Assembly (NCBI GenBank): GCA_017623295.1
Contig: JAGAPK010000017.1
Location: forward strand, 1-64,000
Origin: Lachnospiraceae bacterium
GTDB taxonomy: Bacteria > Bacillota > Clostridia > Lachnospirales > Lachnospiraceae
DNA length: 64,000 nt
Direction of reading: 5' to 3'
The notes under the pieces are model-generated. The model made no database searches, had not been told where the DNA came from, and saw only the letters and a program-made list of their open reading frames with translations. The stretch's first letter is position 1; the number at the start of each line of letters is the position of its first letter. The position numbers were made by a program, and so were the translations under genes. Shown here piece by piece: positions 1 through 8,185 of this stretch.

Positions 1-1
1 G

Positions 2-274
2 GCAATCAGTTATTGTGTTGAACATGGTATCTTGGCGAAATTTTTGAAAAGAAACCGTTCTGAGGTTGTAGGGATGTTATTGGAAGAATTCGATGTAGAT
101 AAGTATGAGCGAAGCCTGAGAAGAGAAGGATATGAGGAGGGGATAGAGCAAGAAAAGAAAAAAATGGTATTTAGAATGCTTTCAAAAGGTATGATGAAAG
201 AACAAATTGCTGATATTTTGGATGTTTCCATAGAATGGATAGTTAATATAGAAGCAGAGCAAATGAATCAATAA
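2..274 (+). CDS. C-terminal part of an Rpn-family (PD-(D/E)XK nuclease/transposase-like) protein, 5' end outside the window
   Basis: The reading frame is already open at base 2, so the true start lies upstream of the window. The visible 90 residues begin ISYCVEHGILAKFL, run through a charged helix (EEFDVDKYERSLRREGYEEG) and end in a short helical tail. That layout, 'C-I/V-E-x-G-I-L-x-x-F-L' followed by 'E-F-D-x-x-K-Y' and 'R-E-G-x-E-E-G', is typical of the C-terminus of Rpn proteins (recombination-promoting nucleases, often annotated as putative transposases). The catalytic core would be upstream. Whether the gene is intact cannot be judged here. A TTG at position 32 could be mistaken for a start but has no ribosome binding site. 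A second Rpn tail lies at 34520-34774. Confidence 0.6.
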   Translation, partial: AISYCVEHGILAKFLKRNRSEVVGMLLEEFDVDKYERSLRREGYEEGIEQEKKKMVFRMLSKGMMKEQIADILDVSIEWIVNIEAEQMNQ

Positions 275-317
275 TTTGCATAGGGAAATTTGAAAGGCTG
301 TCATAAGTAAATCCAAT

Positions 318-357
318 AAGGTTCCACCGGCTATGAGCCATATGGAACCTTATTTTT
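318..357. terminator. Rho-independent terminator between convergent genes
   Basis: AAGGTTCCA (318-326) pairs with TGGAACCTT (343-351); an inner GGCT/AGCC stem closes the loop, and TATTTTTGG follows. It sits between the rightward Rpn gene and the leftward MutS-like gene, so it may serve both. Confidence 0.8.
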
Positions 358-393
358 GGATGATAAACTTTTTTCTAAAATTATATTTTCAAA

Positions 394-2292
394 TTATCCA
401 TCAATAACATTAACTGCATCTTTGACATATTTTCGTTCCATCTGGTGATGCATCTTTCTGGTTGCAACGGAATCAAAAAGAATGGAAAAGTCGTAATCTT
501 CCGGGTAGAGCTTATCAGCGGCAACATGTAGTTTTACCCGTTTGTGATTAATCCAGATTTTTCTATCCGGAAGTTGTACGCGTAGAACACCCTTTTCATT
601 GATCGGTTCGCAGACAATGCCAATTTTCTTATTCGGATAAAGCATGACACTGTCGCCGATATGGAATTTGTGTGTCAATGATTGCTGTTTTTCGGTAGAA
701 GTTATTTTTTGCTTCTGAATTTTTGGCATAGCTTTTGTTGGCGCATGATATTGGGTTTTCGTTGTTATACCATCGCCATAAGCTGCTTGTTTTGCAATCT
801 GTAACATATCGTCCGACATTCCTAATTTTTTAGCAATGGAAAAGGCGCAGCTTTCGCCGGCTTCTCCGATAATCAATTGATAAAGCGGTTTCAGATTTTC
901 CTTGTCAAAATCCATGCGTGCGTTGATGATAGCAGTTTCGTTCTGGGCGTAGTGCTTGACTTCCGGATAGTGTGTCGTAACCAGAAAGAGAGCATTGCTG
1001 TTTTTCAGGCGTTCCAGTACTGCGATAGCAATTCCCATGCCTTCTGTCGGATCGGTTCCGGAGCCAAGTTCATCCATAATAACCAGGCTTTCGCTCGTAA
1101 GTTCATCCAAGATTTCCAGAATATTTTTCATATGTGCCGAAAAAGTAGATAGATTTTCGGACAAATTCTGTCCATCCCCAATATCGCATAAATAGTTGGC
1201 ATTCATGCAGATATCTGCTTCTTTGCAGGCAACATGAAGACCGCATTGTGCCATTAGGCTGTTTAGGGCAACAGTTTTGATGGATACCGTTTTGCCGCCG
1301 GTGTTTGGACCGGTAATAATAATACCGCGAATGCCGTTTCCAATTTGAAATTGCAATGGAACACAAATTGACTTATCCATAAGTGGATGGCGGGCATCTT
1401 TTAGGCAGATTCTGCGGTCAGTATTGATTTGTGGTTCGATTCCGTCATATGTCATACTTAATTTGCCTTTGGAAAAAGCAAAATCTAGCTTTTCGATTGT
1501 GCGTACATTTTGCAGAAAAGAGGGCAGTTCGTTTAGAAACATTCCCGTCAGTTCATATCGAATGCGGATTTCTTCATTTTCTTCATCCAGTTTCAGGTTT
1601 TGAATGGTTTCATAATGTTTACCGACCACAGATGGTTCTATGAAAAGAGTATTTCCGGTAGAGGATTTGTCAATCAAAATACCGGAAATCTGGTGGCGGT
1701 ATTCCTTTTTTACAGGAACACACATATGTCCGTTTCTGGTAGTGGCAAAATTATCTGACATACAGCTTGTGTGTGTGCGCATAACCTGCTCGGCTTTTTC
1801 ACGTACCTTTGATTCTTCGGTGGCTAGTTTGCTGCGGATTGATTGCAGAAGCTTTGTGGCGTAATCGTCAACAGCACCATTTCGTATCTGCATCCGGATG
1901 GTTTCGCGAAGTTCATCGCAGGCAGTCAGGTTTTCTTCATAATATGCCAGAGAAAAATCATATGCTTTGCATTGGTTCAAATAATCCTGTAAGCGTTTTA
2001 CAGCCACAAGAGCATCGCCTACTTTTTCCAATTGTTCGGCAGTCAGACAGCCTTCTTTCTCAGCAATTTCAATGATTTGCGGAATATCCAGAAAAGAAAC
2101 AAGGGGTGGATTTCCTGCTTTTTCTATCATTCGTCTTGCTTCGGTTGTTTCTTTTTGCCATAGTTTTAATTGGCTTTCTTTCAAACATGGTGTCATTGCG
2201 ATGATTTGCTGTCTAGCAGCATCTGTCATGGCACAGTTAAGCCATAGTTCTTTTATCTTGTCAAATTCTAATATTTTTTCTGTGTGATTCAT
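394..2292 (-). CDS. MutS2-like DNA-binding ATPase without a Smr nuclease domain
   Basis: A MutS-superfamily protein of 632 residues. The N-terminal half is helical lever/clamp type. The ABC-type ATPase follows, with Walker A GPNTGGKT (about 328-335), the GDGQNLSENLSTFSAHM segment and Walker B LVIMDELGSGTDP (about 403-415). After the ATPase comes a KOW-like beta segment (GDSVMLYPNKKIGIV), as in MutS2, but the C-terminal Smr endonuclease domain is absent; MutS2 is normally near 780 residues. It is therefore a shortened MutS2 relative. Such proteins bind branched DNA or act on stalled ribosomes; which applies here is not visible. It appears monocistronic, transcribed away from the GNAT remnant 35 bp upstream. 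Confidence 0.85.
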   Translation of the reverse strand: MNHTEKILEFDKIKELWLNCAMTDAARQQIIAMTPCLKESQLKLWQKETTEARRMIEKAGNPPLVSFLDIPQIIEIAEKEGCLTAEQLEKVGDALVAVKRLQDYLNQCKAYDFSLAYYEENLTACDELRETIRMQIRNGAVDDYATKLLQSIRSKLATEESKVREKAEQVMRTHTSCMSDNFATTRNGHMCVPVKKEYRHQISGILIDKSSTGNTLFIEPSVVGKHYETIQNLKLDEENEEIRIRYELTGMFLNELPSFLQNVRTIEKLDFAFSKGKLSMTYDGIEPQINTDRRICLKDARHPLMDKSICVPLQFQIGNGIRGIIITGPNTGGKTVSIKTVALNSLMAQCGLHVACKEADICMNANYLCDIGDGQNLSENLSTFSAHMKNILEILDELTSESLVIMDELGSGTDPTEGMGIAIAVLERLKNSNALFLVTTHYPEVKHYAQNETAIINARMDFDKENLKPLYQLIIGEAGESCAFSIAKKLGMSDDMLQIAKQAAYGDGITTKTQYHAPTKAMPKIQKQKITSTEKQQSLTHKFHIGDSVMLYPNKKIGIVCEPINEKGVLRVQLPDRKIWINHKRVKLHVAADKLYPEDYDFSILFDSVATRKMHHQMERKYVKDAVNVIDG

Positions 2293-2326
2293 TGTGATAA
2301 AACTCCTTATGATATCATTATTTGCA

Positions 2327-2575
2327 TTACGTTAGGGACTTGTAGCAGTCATACTCCACATATCCGTGAATGTGGTTTAAGGCACCTTCTACTAATTCGG
2401 TAGCCATGAGGCAGTCAATAGACGGTAAGTGTACGGTTTTTGCCGGATTGCCTTCGACCAGACTGCGTACAAGTTTACCTTCTTGTTCGTTATCATGTTC
2501 GGTAAAAACTTTTTCTACCAGATTCAGTGACTTTGTTTCATATTTTGTTTCCATTGATTTTATAATTCGTTTCAT
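2327..2575 (-). pseudogene. GNAT N-acetyltransferase remnant with internal deletion (82 codons, still open)
   Basis: The ORF starts at ATG 2575, nine bases after an AAGGAG ribosome binding site; an ATG at 2593 overlaps that site and is unlikely. Its first ~40 residues (EKVFTEHDNEQEGKLVRSLVE) resemble the N-terminus of YhbS-type GNAT acetyltransferases. Its last ~40 (VEGNP...LPSIDCLMATELVEGAL) resemble the extreme C-terminus of the same family. The acetyl-CoA-binding core, about 80-100 residues between them, is missing. The likely history is an in-frame deletion between two copies of a V-E motif. A catalytic function is not expected. The family match is from memory; the ORF could also be a genuine small protein. 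Confidence 0.5.
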
Positions 2576-2639
2576 AGATGTTGTCTCCTTCATATTTGAT
2601 GGTTGGGAATAATTATTTACAAGATTTTAGACAGAAAAA

Positions 2640-2920
2640 GAGAACAGAACTAAAAAAGTCATGGCATCCCCCGCAAACAGGTTCACCATGACTACAATTT
2701 ATAGATACAAGTTGAAATATAAATATGAGATTGGCATAAAAATAGCATGACATCTGCCATGCGTTCTCATCATAATATATCGTGTTTGTGAATCGTATTG
2801 CAAAAGGATAAAAGGACAGACTCCAAGCAGGAAGTACCATCGCCACAACTATTTAATTAGTTCTGTTCTCCATTCACAACGACTAACATACAAATTCCTC
2901 ACTTAATAATTTATATTGAC
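2640..2920 (-). ncRNA. Candidate structured small RNA divergent from rarA (possibly 6S-like)
   Basis: No convincing protein gene fills the 475 bp between the GNAT remnant and rarA. On the minus strand a good sigma-A promoter (2927-2955) would start a transcript near 2920. It passes a 14-nt sequence GAGAACAGAACTAA (2857-2870) that is exactly complementary to one 200 nt further on (2640-2653). Just inside the second copy is a rho-independent terminator: AGTCATGG/CCATGACT (2657-2693) followed by six U; a further UUUUU follows the closing repeat. The RNA would thus be 230-280 nt with a long-range closing stem. In Bacillus subtilis a 6S RNA gene lies next to rarA (yrvN), so 6S RNA is a reasonable but unproven guess. 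Confidence 0.4.
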
Positions 2921-2926
2921 ATTGTC

Positions 2927-2955
2927 ATCATATAAGATGTCTCATTTATTGTCAA
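2927..2955 (-). promoter_or_regulatory. Sigma-A promoter for the leftward ncRNA
   Basis: Read on the minus strand: -35 TTGACA (2950-2955), 17-bp spacer, -10 TATGAT (2927-2932). It points away from rarA. Confidence 0.6.
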
Positions 2956-3001
2956 GAAAAAATTTTCAGAAAAATATATTCAGAACTCGAAAATAATCCC
3001 A

Positions 3002-3030
3002 TTGAAACCAGAACAAATGTTTGCTATAAT
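3002..3030 (+). promoter_or_regulatory. Sigma-A promoter of rarA
   Basis: -35 TTGAAA (3002-3007), 17-bp spacer, perfect -10 TATAAT (3025-3030). The promoter lies where the longest ORF would begin, which excludes the TTG at 3002 as the rarA start. Confidence 0.8.
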
Positions 3031-3049
3031 AAAAACGGAGGATGCTTTT

Positions 3050-4378
3050 ATGGAACAGATGTCATTATTCGATAAAAGAGAAGAGAGTATACCTTTGGCG
3101 AGTCGTTTACGTCCGCAGAAGTTGGAAGAGTTTGTTGGGCAGGAGCATTTGTTAGGGCAAGGGAAAATGTTGCGGAATCTGATTGAGCAGGATCAGATTT
3201 CTTCGATGATATTCTGGGGACCGCCGGGAGTGGGGAAGACCACACTTGCCAGTATTATTGCAGGCAGAACGAAAGCAACTTTTATCAATTTCAGTGCCGT
3301 AACCAGTGGTATTAAGGAAATTAAGGAAGTGATGGGGCAGGCAGAAATCAGTCGCAAGATGGGGATTCGCACTGTTCTTTTTGTGGATGAAATTCATCGA
3401 TTTAATAAAGCACAACAGGATGCGTTCTTACCCTATGTTGAGAAAGGGAGTATTCTGCTTATTGGTGCAACGACGGAGAATCCTTCTTTTGAGGTAAATG
3501 CTGCGCTATTGTCCAGATGCCGTGTGTTTGTGTTAAAAGCATTGGAAGAGAATGATCTTGTGAAATTATTGCAGAATGCGCTTCAAAATCCGGCAGGTTT
3601 TGGACAGCAGAAGATAGAGATGATAGAGGAACAGTTACGGGCGATTGCTGTTTTTGCAAACGGAGATGCGAGAACTGCATTGAACACGCTGGAAATGGCC
3701 GTTTTAAATGGAGATATTCAACCGGATGGAAGTATTTATGTGACAGATGAAGGGGTAGCACAATGCATCAATCGTAAATCATTGCTATATGACAAATCCG
3801 GCGAGGAGCATTACAACCTGATTTCAGCTTTGCATAAATCTATGCGAAACAGTGATCCGGATGCAGCGATTTATTGGATGTGCCGGATGTTGGAAGGTGG
3901 AGAGAATCCACTTTATATAGCAAGAAGACTGGTTCGGTTTGCCAGCGAAGACATTGGTATGGCAGATAGTCATGCGTTGCAGGTAGCAGTAGCAGCTTAT
4001 CAGGCCTGTCATTTCTTGGGTATGCCGGAATGTGATGTGCATCTGACACATGCGGTTACTTATCTTGCTATGGCACCGAAGTCCAATGCCTTATACCGGG
4101 CAATTGAACATTGTAAAGACGATGTGCGGACGAAGAATGCGGAGCCGGTGCCGCTTCAGCTTCGTAATGCGCCAACGAAATTGATGGAAGATTTGAAGTA
4201 TGGAGAGGGGTATCAGTATGCCCATAATACGGAGGAAAAATTAACCAGAATGGAGTGTCTGCCGGAATCTATGCGTGATTGCTGTTATTACGAGCCGACT
4301 ATGCAAGGTGAAGAAGCAGATGTGAAACAGAGATTAGAAGAAATAAAGCGGTGGAAGAAACAAGGAGACAAACTATGA
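3050..4378 (+). CDS. rarA: Replication-associated recombination protein A (RarA/MgsA AAA+ ATPase)
   Basis: A 442-residue AAA+ ATPase of the RarA/Mgs1/WHIP family, which acts at stalled replication forks with SSB and RecA. Visible motifs are the QEHLLG segment after the N-terminal RP(Q)KLEEFVG box, Walker A GPPGVGKT (about 57-64), Walker B FVDEIHRF (about 111-118), sensor 1 GATTENPSF and the arginine-finger LLSRCRV. The C-terminal part carries the RarA tetramerisation region (ALYRAIEHCKDDV...GEGYQYAHN). Length matches the family. The start is ATG 3050, eight bases after GGAGG (3037-3041); the upstream TTG overlaps the -35 box. It is transcribed alone from the promoter at 3002-3030. Confidence 0.95.
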   Translation: MEQMSLFDKREESIPLASRLRPQKLEEFVGQEHLLGQGKMLRNLIEQDQISSMIFWGPPGVGKTTLASIIAGRTKATFINFSAVTSGIKEIKEVMGQAEISRKMGIRTVLFVDEIHRFNKAQQDAFLPYVEKGSILLIGATTENPSFEVNAALLSRCRVFVLKALEENDLVKLLQNALQNPAGFGQQKIEMIEEQLRAIAVFANGDARTALNTLEMAVLNGDIQPDGSIYVTDEGVAQCINRKSLLYDKSGEEHYNLISALHKSMRNSDPDAAIYWMCRMLEGGENPLYIARRLVRFASEDIGMADSHALQVAVAAYQACHFLGMPECDVHLTHAVTYLAMAPKSNALYRAIEHCKDDVRTKNAEPVPLQLRNAPTKLMEDLKYGEGYQYAHNTEEKLTRMECLPESMRDCCYYEPTMQGEEADVKQRLEEIKRWKKQGDKL

Positions 4379-4419
4379 CTTAAAATATAAAAAATGGATA
4401 AAAATAATATAATTTTTTA

Positions 4420-4448
4420 TTGAAAAATTATGGTGAGTGTGCTATAGT
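4420..4448 (+). promoter_or_regulatory. Promoter of the trpD T-box transcript
   Basis: -35 TTGAAA (4420-4425), 17-bp spacer, -10 TATAGT (4443-4448), just ahead of the T-box leader. Confidence 0.65.
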
Positions 4449-4454
4449 GATTTA

Positions 4455-4738
4455 AACCGATGAAGCGGAGATAAAGGTAGTTATGCTCTTACAGAGAGCC
4501 CATGATGCTGAGAATTGGGTGGAAAACAGATTATCAAATGGACCGCTGAGGGTGCAGTCAAATGTATTTTATCGATGATACAGAGTATTCTGCAACGTGT
4601 CAGCATACGTTAGTTGCTAGGGATATGTTAGTATCCTACAGAGGGCGCGGCCTGTGGCAGCGAATCAAGGTGGCATCGCGGATAAAGAATTATTCGTCCT
4701 TGACAGAAACATAACGATTCTGTCTGGGGCGTTTTTTT
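4455..4738 (+). promoter_or_regulatory. T-box riboswitch, Trp specifier, with terminator
   Basis: A T-box leader that senses uncharged tRNA and controls trpD. Stem I is closed by AGCGG (4464-4468) pairing with CCGCT (4543-4547). The specifier loop on the 3' side reads AAATGGA, so the specifier is TGG (4539-4541), that is tryptophan. The conserved T-box AAGGTGGCATCGCGG (4667-4681) forms the antiterminator bulge. The competing terminator is a GACAGAA/TTCTGTC hairpin (about 4697-4729) with a seven-T run (4732-4738). The specifier matches the product of the downstream gene, which supports the assignment. Confidence 0.93.
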
Positions 4739-4795
4739 ATGGACATCTTCAAGACAGAATAAAAAAAGTAAATGGTTTTGTAAGGAGGTAGTACC

Positions 4796-5812
4796 ATGAT
4801 TAAAGAAGCGATTGTAAAGATTGTAGACAAACAAGATTTGACTTATGATGAGGCATATGAAGTAATTTCAGAAATCATGAGTGGTCAGACAACACCAACA
4901 CAGAATGCAGCATTTCTGGCGGCATTATCAACCAAAAGTACCAAAGCGGAAACGATTGATGAAATTTCCGGTTGTGCAGCGGCAATGAGGGCTCATGCCA
5001 CAAAGGTTGAAAATGACATGGATTTGTTGGAAATTGTTGGAACAGGTGGCGATAATTCCAATAGCTTCAATATTTCAACTACAACAGCTTTTGTAGCAGC
5101 ATCTGCCGGCATTAAGGTGGCAAAACACGGTAATCGTGCAGCATCTTCCAAATGTGGGACAGCAGATTGTCTGGAAGCACTTGGTGTCAACATTGATTTG
5201 GAGCCTGAGAAATGTATTTCTCTTTTACAGGAAGTTTGTTTTTGTTTCTTTTTTGCACAGAAATATCATACATCTATGAAGTATGTAGGATCTATTCGTA
5301 AAGAATTAGGTATTCGTACCGTTTTCAATATTTTAGGACCACTTACCAATCCAGCAAGTCCGAAGCGGCAGTTACTTGGTGTATATGATGAATCTCTGGT
5401 TGAGCCACTTGCACAGGTTCTTATGAAATTGGGCGTAAAACGTGGTATGGTAGTTTATGGTCAGGAAAAGCTGGATGAGATTTCTTTGTGTGCACCGACA
5501 ACCGTAGCAGAAATTAAAGATAATGAGTATAAAGTATATGAAATTACACCGGAACAGTTTGGTTTTGAACGTTGTAAAGCGGCAGATTTGGTAGGAGGCA
5601 CGTCGGAAGAAAATGCTGCAATTATCCGGGGAATTCTGAATGGTGAAAAAGGACATAAACGTAATGCTGTACTGATGAATGCGGGGGCTGCTTTATATAT
5701 TGGCGGCAAAGCGGACAATATGGCAGATGGAATCAAATTGGCAGAGGAGCTGATTGATTCCGGTAAAACATTGGCTACATTAGAGGCAATTATTAAGGCA
5801 TCTAATGAATAA
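4796..5812 (+). CDS. trpD: Anthranilate phosphoribosyltransferase
   Basis: TrpD joins anthranilate to phosphoribosyl pyrophosphate, the second step of tryptophan synthesis. The protein has 338 residues, the usual length. Family motifs are GTGGD (about 82-86), NIST (92-95), KHGNR (110-114), AQKYH and NILGPLTNP. The start ATG follows AAGGAGG by seven bases. The gene stands alone: no trpE, trpG, trpC, trpF, trpB or trpA lies on either side, yet it has its own tryptophan T-box. The rest of the pathway must lie elsewhere, or the enzyme may have been kept for another role. A few residues around 143-150 (VCFCFFF) are unusually hydrophobic but aligned with the normal FLFAQKYH motif. Confidence 0.95.
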   Translation: MIKEAIVKIVDKQDLTYDEAYEVISEIMSGQTTPTQNAAFLAALSTKSTKAETIDEISGCAAAMRAHATKVENDMDLLEIVGTGGDNSNSFNISTTTAFVAASAGIKVAKHGNRAASSKCGTADCLEALGVNIDLEPEKCISLLQEVCFCFFFAQKYHTSMKYVGSIRKELGIRTVFNILGPLTNPASPKRQLLGVYDESLVEPLAQVLMKLGVKRGMVVYGQEKLDEISLCAPTTVAEIKDNEYKVYEITPEQFGFERCKAADLVGGTSEENAAIIRGILNGEKGHKRNAVLMNAGAALYIGGKADNMADGIKLAEELIDSGKTLATLEAIIKASNE

Positions 5813-5859
5813 GACAAATCGTTGAAGTAAAATAAAGTACAAATAGGATAGAAGCAAAG

Positions 5860-5902
5860 GAACATGTTATCAGAGCAGAGGCAAAGATGACATGTTCTTT
5901 TT
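5860..5902 (+). terminator. Probable terminator after trpD
   Basis: GAACATGT (5860-5867) pairs with ACATGTTC (5890-5897), followed by TTTTT. The loop is long (22 nt), so the hairpin may be less efficient. Confidence 0.55.
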
Positions 5903-5941
5903 GTATGTCCGGAAAAGATTTTGGTAATCCAGGAAAAGTAG

Positions 5942-5969
5942 TCATAACTTGGACAACATTTCATATATT
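5942..5969 (+). promoter_or_regulatory. Possible sigma-E (sporulation) promoter of the spoIIIA operon
   Basis: TCATAAC (5942-5948), 13-bp spacer, CATATATT (5962-5969) resembles the sigma-E pattern (-10 CATACAAT). It lies 18 bp before the spoIIIAA start. In B. subtilis spoIIIA is transcribed by sigma-E in the mother cell. Confidence 0.5.
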
Positions 5970-5987
5970 AGGATAAGGAGGCGGGAA

Positions 5988-6953
5988 ATGAAAAAGGAGA
6001 ACATCCTACAAATTTTTCCAGATTTTATGCGAGAAAGGTGGACGAAGGTAGCGGAAATCTCAGAGAAACTGCAGGAAATCCGATTTCGGGTCAATCAACC
6101 AATATGGATTCTCATGGATAACCGTGAGTGGTTTTTAACAGAAAATGGTCAGCTGACGCGGGACATCAGAAAGGCAATCTATAGTGATGAAAAAGAGCTG
6201 GAGGCATTACTTGCGCATATTTGTCAGTATTCAATTTATGCTTTTGCAGATGAAATCAGACAAGGCTATATGACGATTCAAGGTGGTCATAGAATTGGAC
6301 TTGCCGGGCAGGTTATACTGGAAAATCAAGAAGAAGTAAGAAATATGAAGTATATTCGTTATTTAAATATTCGTATTGCACATGAGATAAAAGGTGTGTC
6401 GGATTTCGTATTACCTTTTTTGTATGAAAACGGAGGAGTTTTAAATACGTTAATCATATCACCGCCCGGGTGTGGAAAAACAACGATGCTACGAGATCTG
6501 GTTCGGAATTTTTCGGAGGGAACGGTATATGGAGAAGGAAAAAACGTGGGAGTTGTAGACGAACGTTCTGAGATTGCAGGAAGCTTTCTGGGTGTACCGC
6601 AGAATGACATCGGTATCCGTACGGATATTATGGATGCCTGCCCGAAACAGGAGGGAATGATGATGTTGATTCGTTCCATGTCACCGGACATTCTGGCAGT
6701 AGATGAACTCGGGAGTGTTGGTGATATAGAGGCGTTACATCAGGCAACGCATTGTGGCTGTAAAATGCTTGCTACTATTCATGGCTTTTCTCTAGAAGAT
6801 GTCTATCAGAAAAGATATATGAAAGAAGTGATAGAAGAACAGCTTTTTGACAGATATATGATTCTTGGAAAGAAAAATAACAGGTGTATTGTATCGGAAA
6901 TATATGATAAAGAAAGGAAACTATGCTCAAACTGGCAGGAGTTGTATTGTTGA
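5988..6953 (+). CDS. spoIIIAA: Stage III sporulation protein AA (secretion-type ATPase)
   Basis: The ATPase of the SpoIIIA-SpoIIQ channel, which links mother cell and engulfed forespore; it belongs to the type II/IV secretion ATPase group. The protein has 321 residues. Walker A PPGCGKTT lies at about 159-166, the VVDERSEIAG segment at about 189-198, and Walker B ILAVDELGS follows. The start is ATG 5988 after AAGGAGG; an upstream in-frame TTG at 5949 overlaps the presumed promoter. It overlaps spoIIIAB by 31 bp and is first in an eight-gene operon. Confidence 0.95.
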   Translation: MKKENILQIFPDFMRERWTKVAEISEKLQEIRFRVNQPIWILMDNREWFLTENGQLTRDIRKAIYSDEKELEALLAHICQYSIYAFADEIRQGYMTIQGGHRIGLAGQVILENQEEVRNMKYIRYLNIRIAHEIKGVSDFVLPFLYENGGVLNTLIISPPGCGKTTMLRDLVRNFSEGTVYGEGKNVGVVDERSEIAGSFLGVPQNDIGIRTDIMDACPKQEGMMMLIRSMSPDILAVDELGSVGDIEALHQATHCGCKMLATIHGFSLEDVYQKRYMKEVIEEQLFDRYMILGKKNNRCIVSEIYDKERKLCSNWQELYC

Positions 6954-7441
6954 TGTCTGGATGTGTTGGAATGGGTATCAGCAAAGTGAGAGAAGAAAAA
7001 AGAAGAACGTGGGAACTTCGGCAGATAAAAAGGATTATTACTCGAATCCAGAATGAAATGATTTATGGAAAAAGAACCTTGCCGGAAATTTGTTTTCTGT
7101 TAAGTGGGTGTATGGAACAGCCTTATCAGGAGATTTTCTATAACATATATCAGAAATTAGGAGAAAACAGAGGAGTAGTTTTGGAAAAGTTATGGAAAGA
7201 ACAAATGGAAAACGGATTGAAGGAACTGCCGTTAAAAAAGGAGGAAAAAGATATTTTATACACTTTGCCGGAACATCTTGGAATACAGGATGAGACGATG
7301 CAGGCGGCGGATATCGGACAATCTCTGGATATGGTGACAGAGCGCGTTCGACGGGCAGAAGCAGAGTATGAAAGTAAAGCTAAAGTAATTATGAGTCTTA
7401 GTGTTACAGCCGGATTGTTTATCAGTATTTTATTATTATGA
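6923..7441 (+). CDS. spoIIIAB: Stage III sporulation protein AB
   Basis: 172 residues, the usual size. An N-terminal membrane segment (LAGVVLLMSGCVGMGI) is followed by a soluble helical domain and a C-terminal hydrophobic stretch (VTAGLFISILLL). The fold is related to GspF-type inner-membrane platform proteins of type II secretion. It starts inside spoIIIAA, so translation is probably coupled. It helps assemble the SpoIIIA channel in the mother-cell membrane. Confidence 0.93.
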   Translation: MLKLAGVVLLMSGCVGMGISKVREEKRRTWELRQIKRIITRIQNEMIYGKRTLPEICFLLSGCMEQPYQEIFYNIYQKLGENRGVVLEKLWKEQMENGLKELPLKKEEKDILYTLPEHLGIQDETMQAADIGQSLDMVTERVRRAEAEYESKAKVIMSLSVTAGLFISILLL

Positions 7442-7460
7442 AGATACATAAGGGGGAAAA

Positions 7461-7655
7461 ATGGGCGTTAGTCTTATTTTTAAAATCGCAGCAGTTGGCA
7501 TATTAGTAACGATTTTAAGCCAGATTTTAAAGCATAGCGGAAGAGAAGAACATGCTTTTTTAATTAGTCTTGCGGGATTGATTCTGGTAATGACATGGAT
7601 TATACCATATATTTACGAGTTATTTATGATGATTCAGGACTTGTTTACGATTTAA
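7461..7655 (+). CDS. spoIIIAC: Stage III sporulation protein AC
   Basis: A 64-residue membrane protein with two transmembrane helices (IFKIAAVGILVTILSQIL and AFLISLAGLILVMTWIIPYI) joined by the conserved KHSGREEHA loop. Length and motif match SpoIIIAC. The start ATG follows AGGGGGA. It is a small integral part of the SpoIIIA complex. Confidence 0.95.
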   Translation: MGVSLIFKIAAVGILVTILSQILKHSGREEHAFLISLAGLILVMTWIIPYIYELFMMIQDLFTI

Positions 7656-7702
7656 TTAGGATTTGATTTTAAATTGTGAAGAAAAGGGGACAGGCTGTTG
7701 CT

Positions 7703-8089
7703 ATGGATATTATTAAAATTGGATTAATTGGGTTGATAGGGGTAATGATTGCAGTATCACTTAAAAGCTACAAAACGGAGTATGGAATCTATATCGGACT
7801 GGCAGTTTGCTTGCTGATTCTTACTTATGCAGTGAATTATTTTACCCAGATATTAAATGGAATGGAGAACTTGCAAAAGTATTTAGGGGATAATTTTCAA
7901 TATTTATCTATTCTGTTTAAGGCGGTTGGTGCTGCTTATGTATGTGAATTTTGTTCCGGAATTTGTAAGGATGCTGGATATGCCGGTATAGCCGGACAAG
8001 TTGAAACTATGGGAAAAATGTATATTATGCTCGTCGGAATGCCGGTTCTGTTTGCTTTGATGGAAAGTATACAAAGCATTGCGGGATAA
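7703..8089 (+). CDS. spoIIIAD: Stage III sporulation protein AD
   Basis: 128 residues with four hydrophobic segments, beginning MDIIKIGLIGLIGVMI and containing the conserved AAYVCEFCSGICKDAGYAGI region. It aligns end to end by eye with B. subtilis SpoIIIAD when started at ATG 7703; a GTG at 7676 would add nine polar residues without homology. It is an integral membrane component of the SpoIIIA channel and is related to SpoIIIAC. Confidence 0.93.
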   Translation: MDIIKIGLIGLIGVMIAVSLKSYKTEYGIYIGLAVCLLILTYAVNYFTQILNGMENLQKYLGDNFQYLSILFKAVGAAYVCEFCSGICKDAGYAGIAGQVETMGKMYIMLVGMPVLFALMESIQSIAG

Positions 8090-8169
8090 AAACAAAGCAT
8101 CGCGAGATGAAAATAAAATCGAAAATGGAAGTTACAGAATAGGAAGTTACAGAATAGAAATTGCAGAAT
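8071..8169 (+). repeat. Short tandem duplications between spoIIIAD and spoIIIAE
   Basis: Two exact 15-bp copies of GGAAGTTACAGAATA (8127-8141 and 8142-8156) are followed by a decayed third (GAAATTGCAGAAT, 8157-8169). Just upstream, the end of spoIIIAD (ACAAAGCATTGCGGGAT) is echoed right after its stop as ACAAAGCATCGCGAGAT. The spacer looks built by slippage duplications. Confidence 0.8.
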
Positions 8170-8185
8170 GGGTTGAAAGATTAGA

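Noticed and set aside
2613..2846. 77-codon minus-strand ORF
   Set aside because: It overlaps the hairpins and inverted repeats of the candidate ncRNA, has poor composition and no convincing ribosome binding site.
2821..2860. Fluoride or other known riboswitch in the ncRNA region
   Set aside because: GGCGATGG-like start resembles the crcB motif, but the rest of the consensus and a fluoride exporter gene are lacking.
2860..2895. Short minus-strand reading frame of 10 codons with GAGG before it (MLVVVNGEQN)
   Set aside because: Too short and without context; kept only as part of the ncRNA leader.
5461..5964. 167-codon minus-strand ORF over the end of trpD
   Set aside because: Antisense to trpD and across its terminator; no motif recognised.
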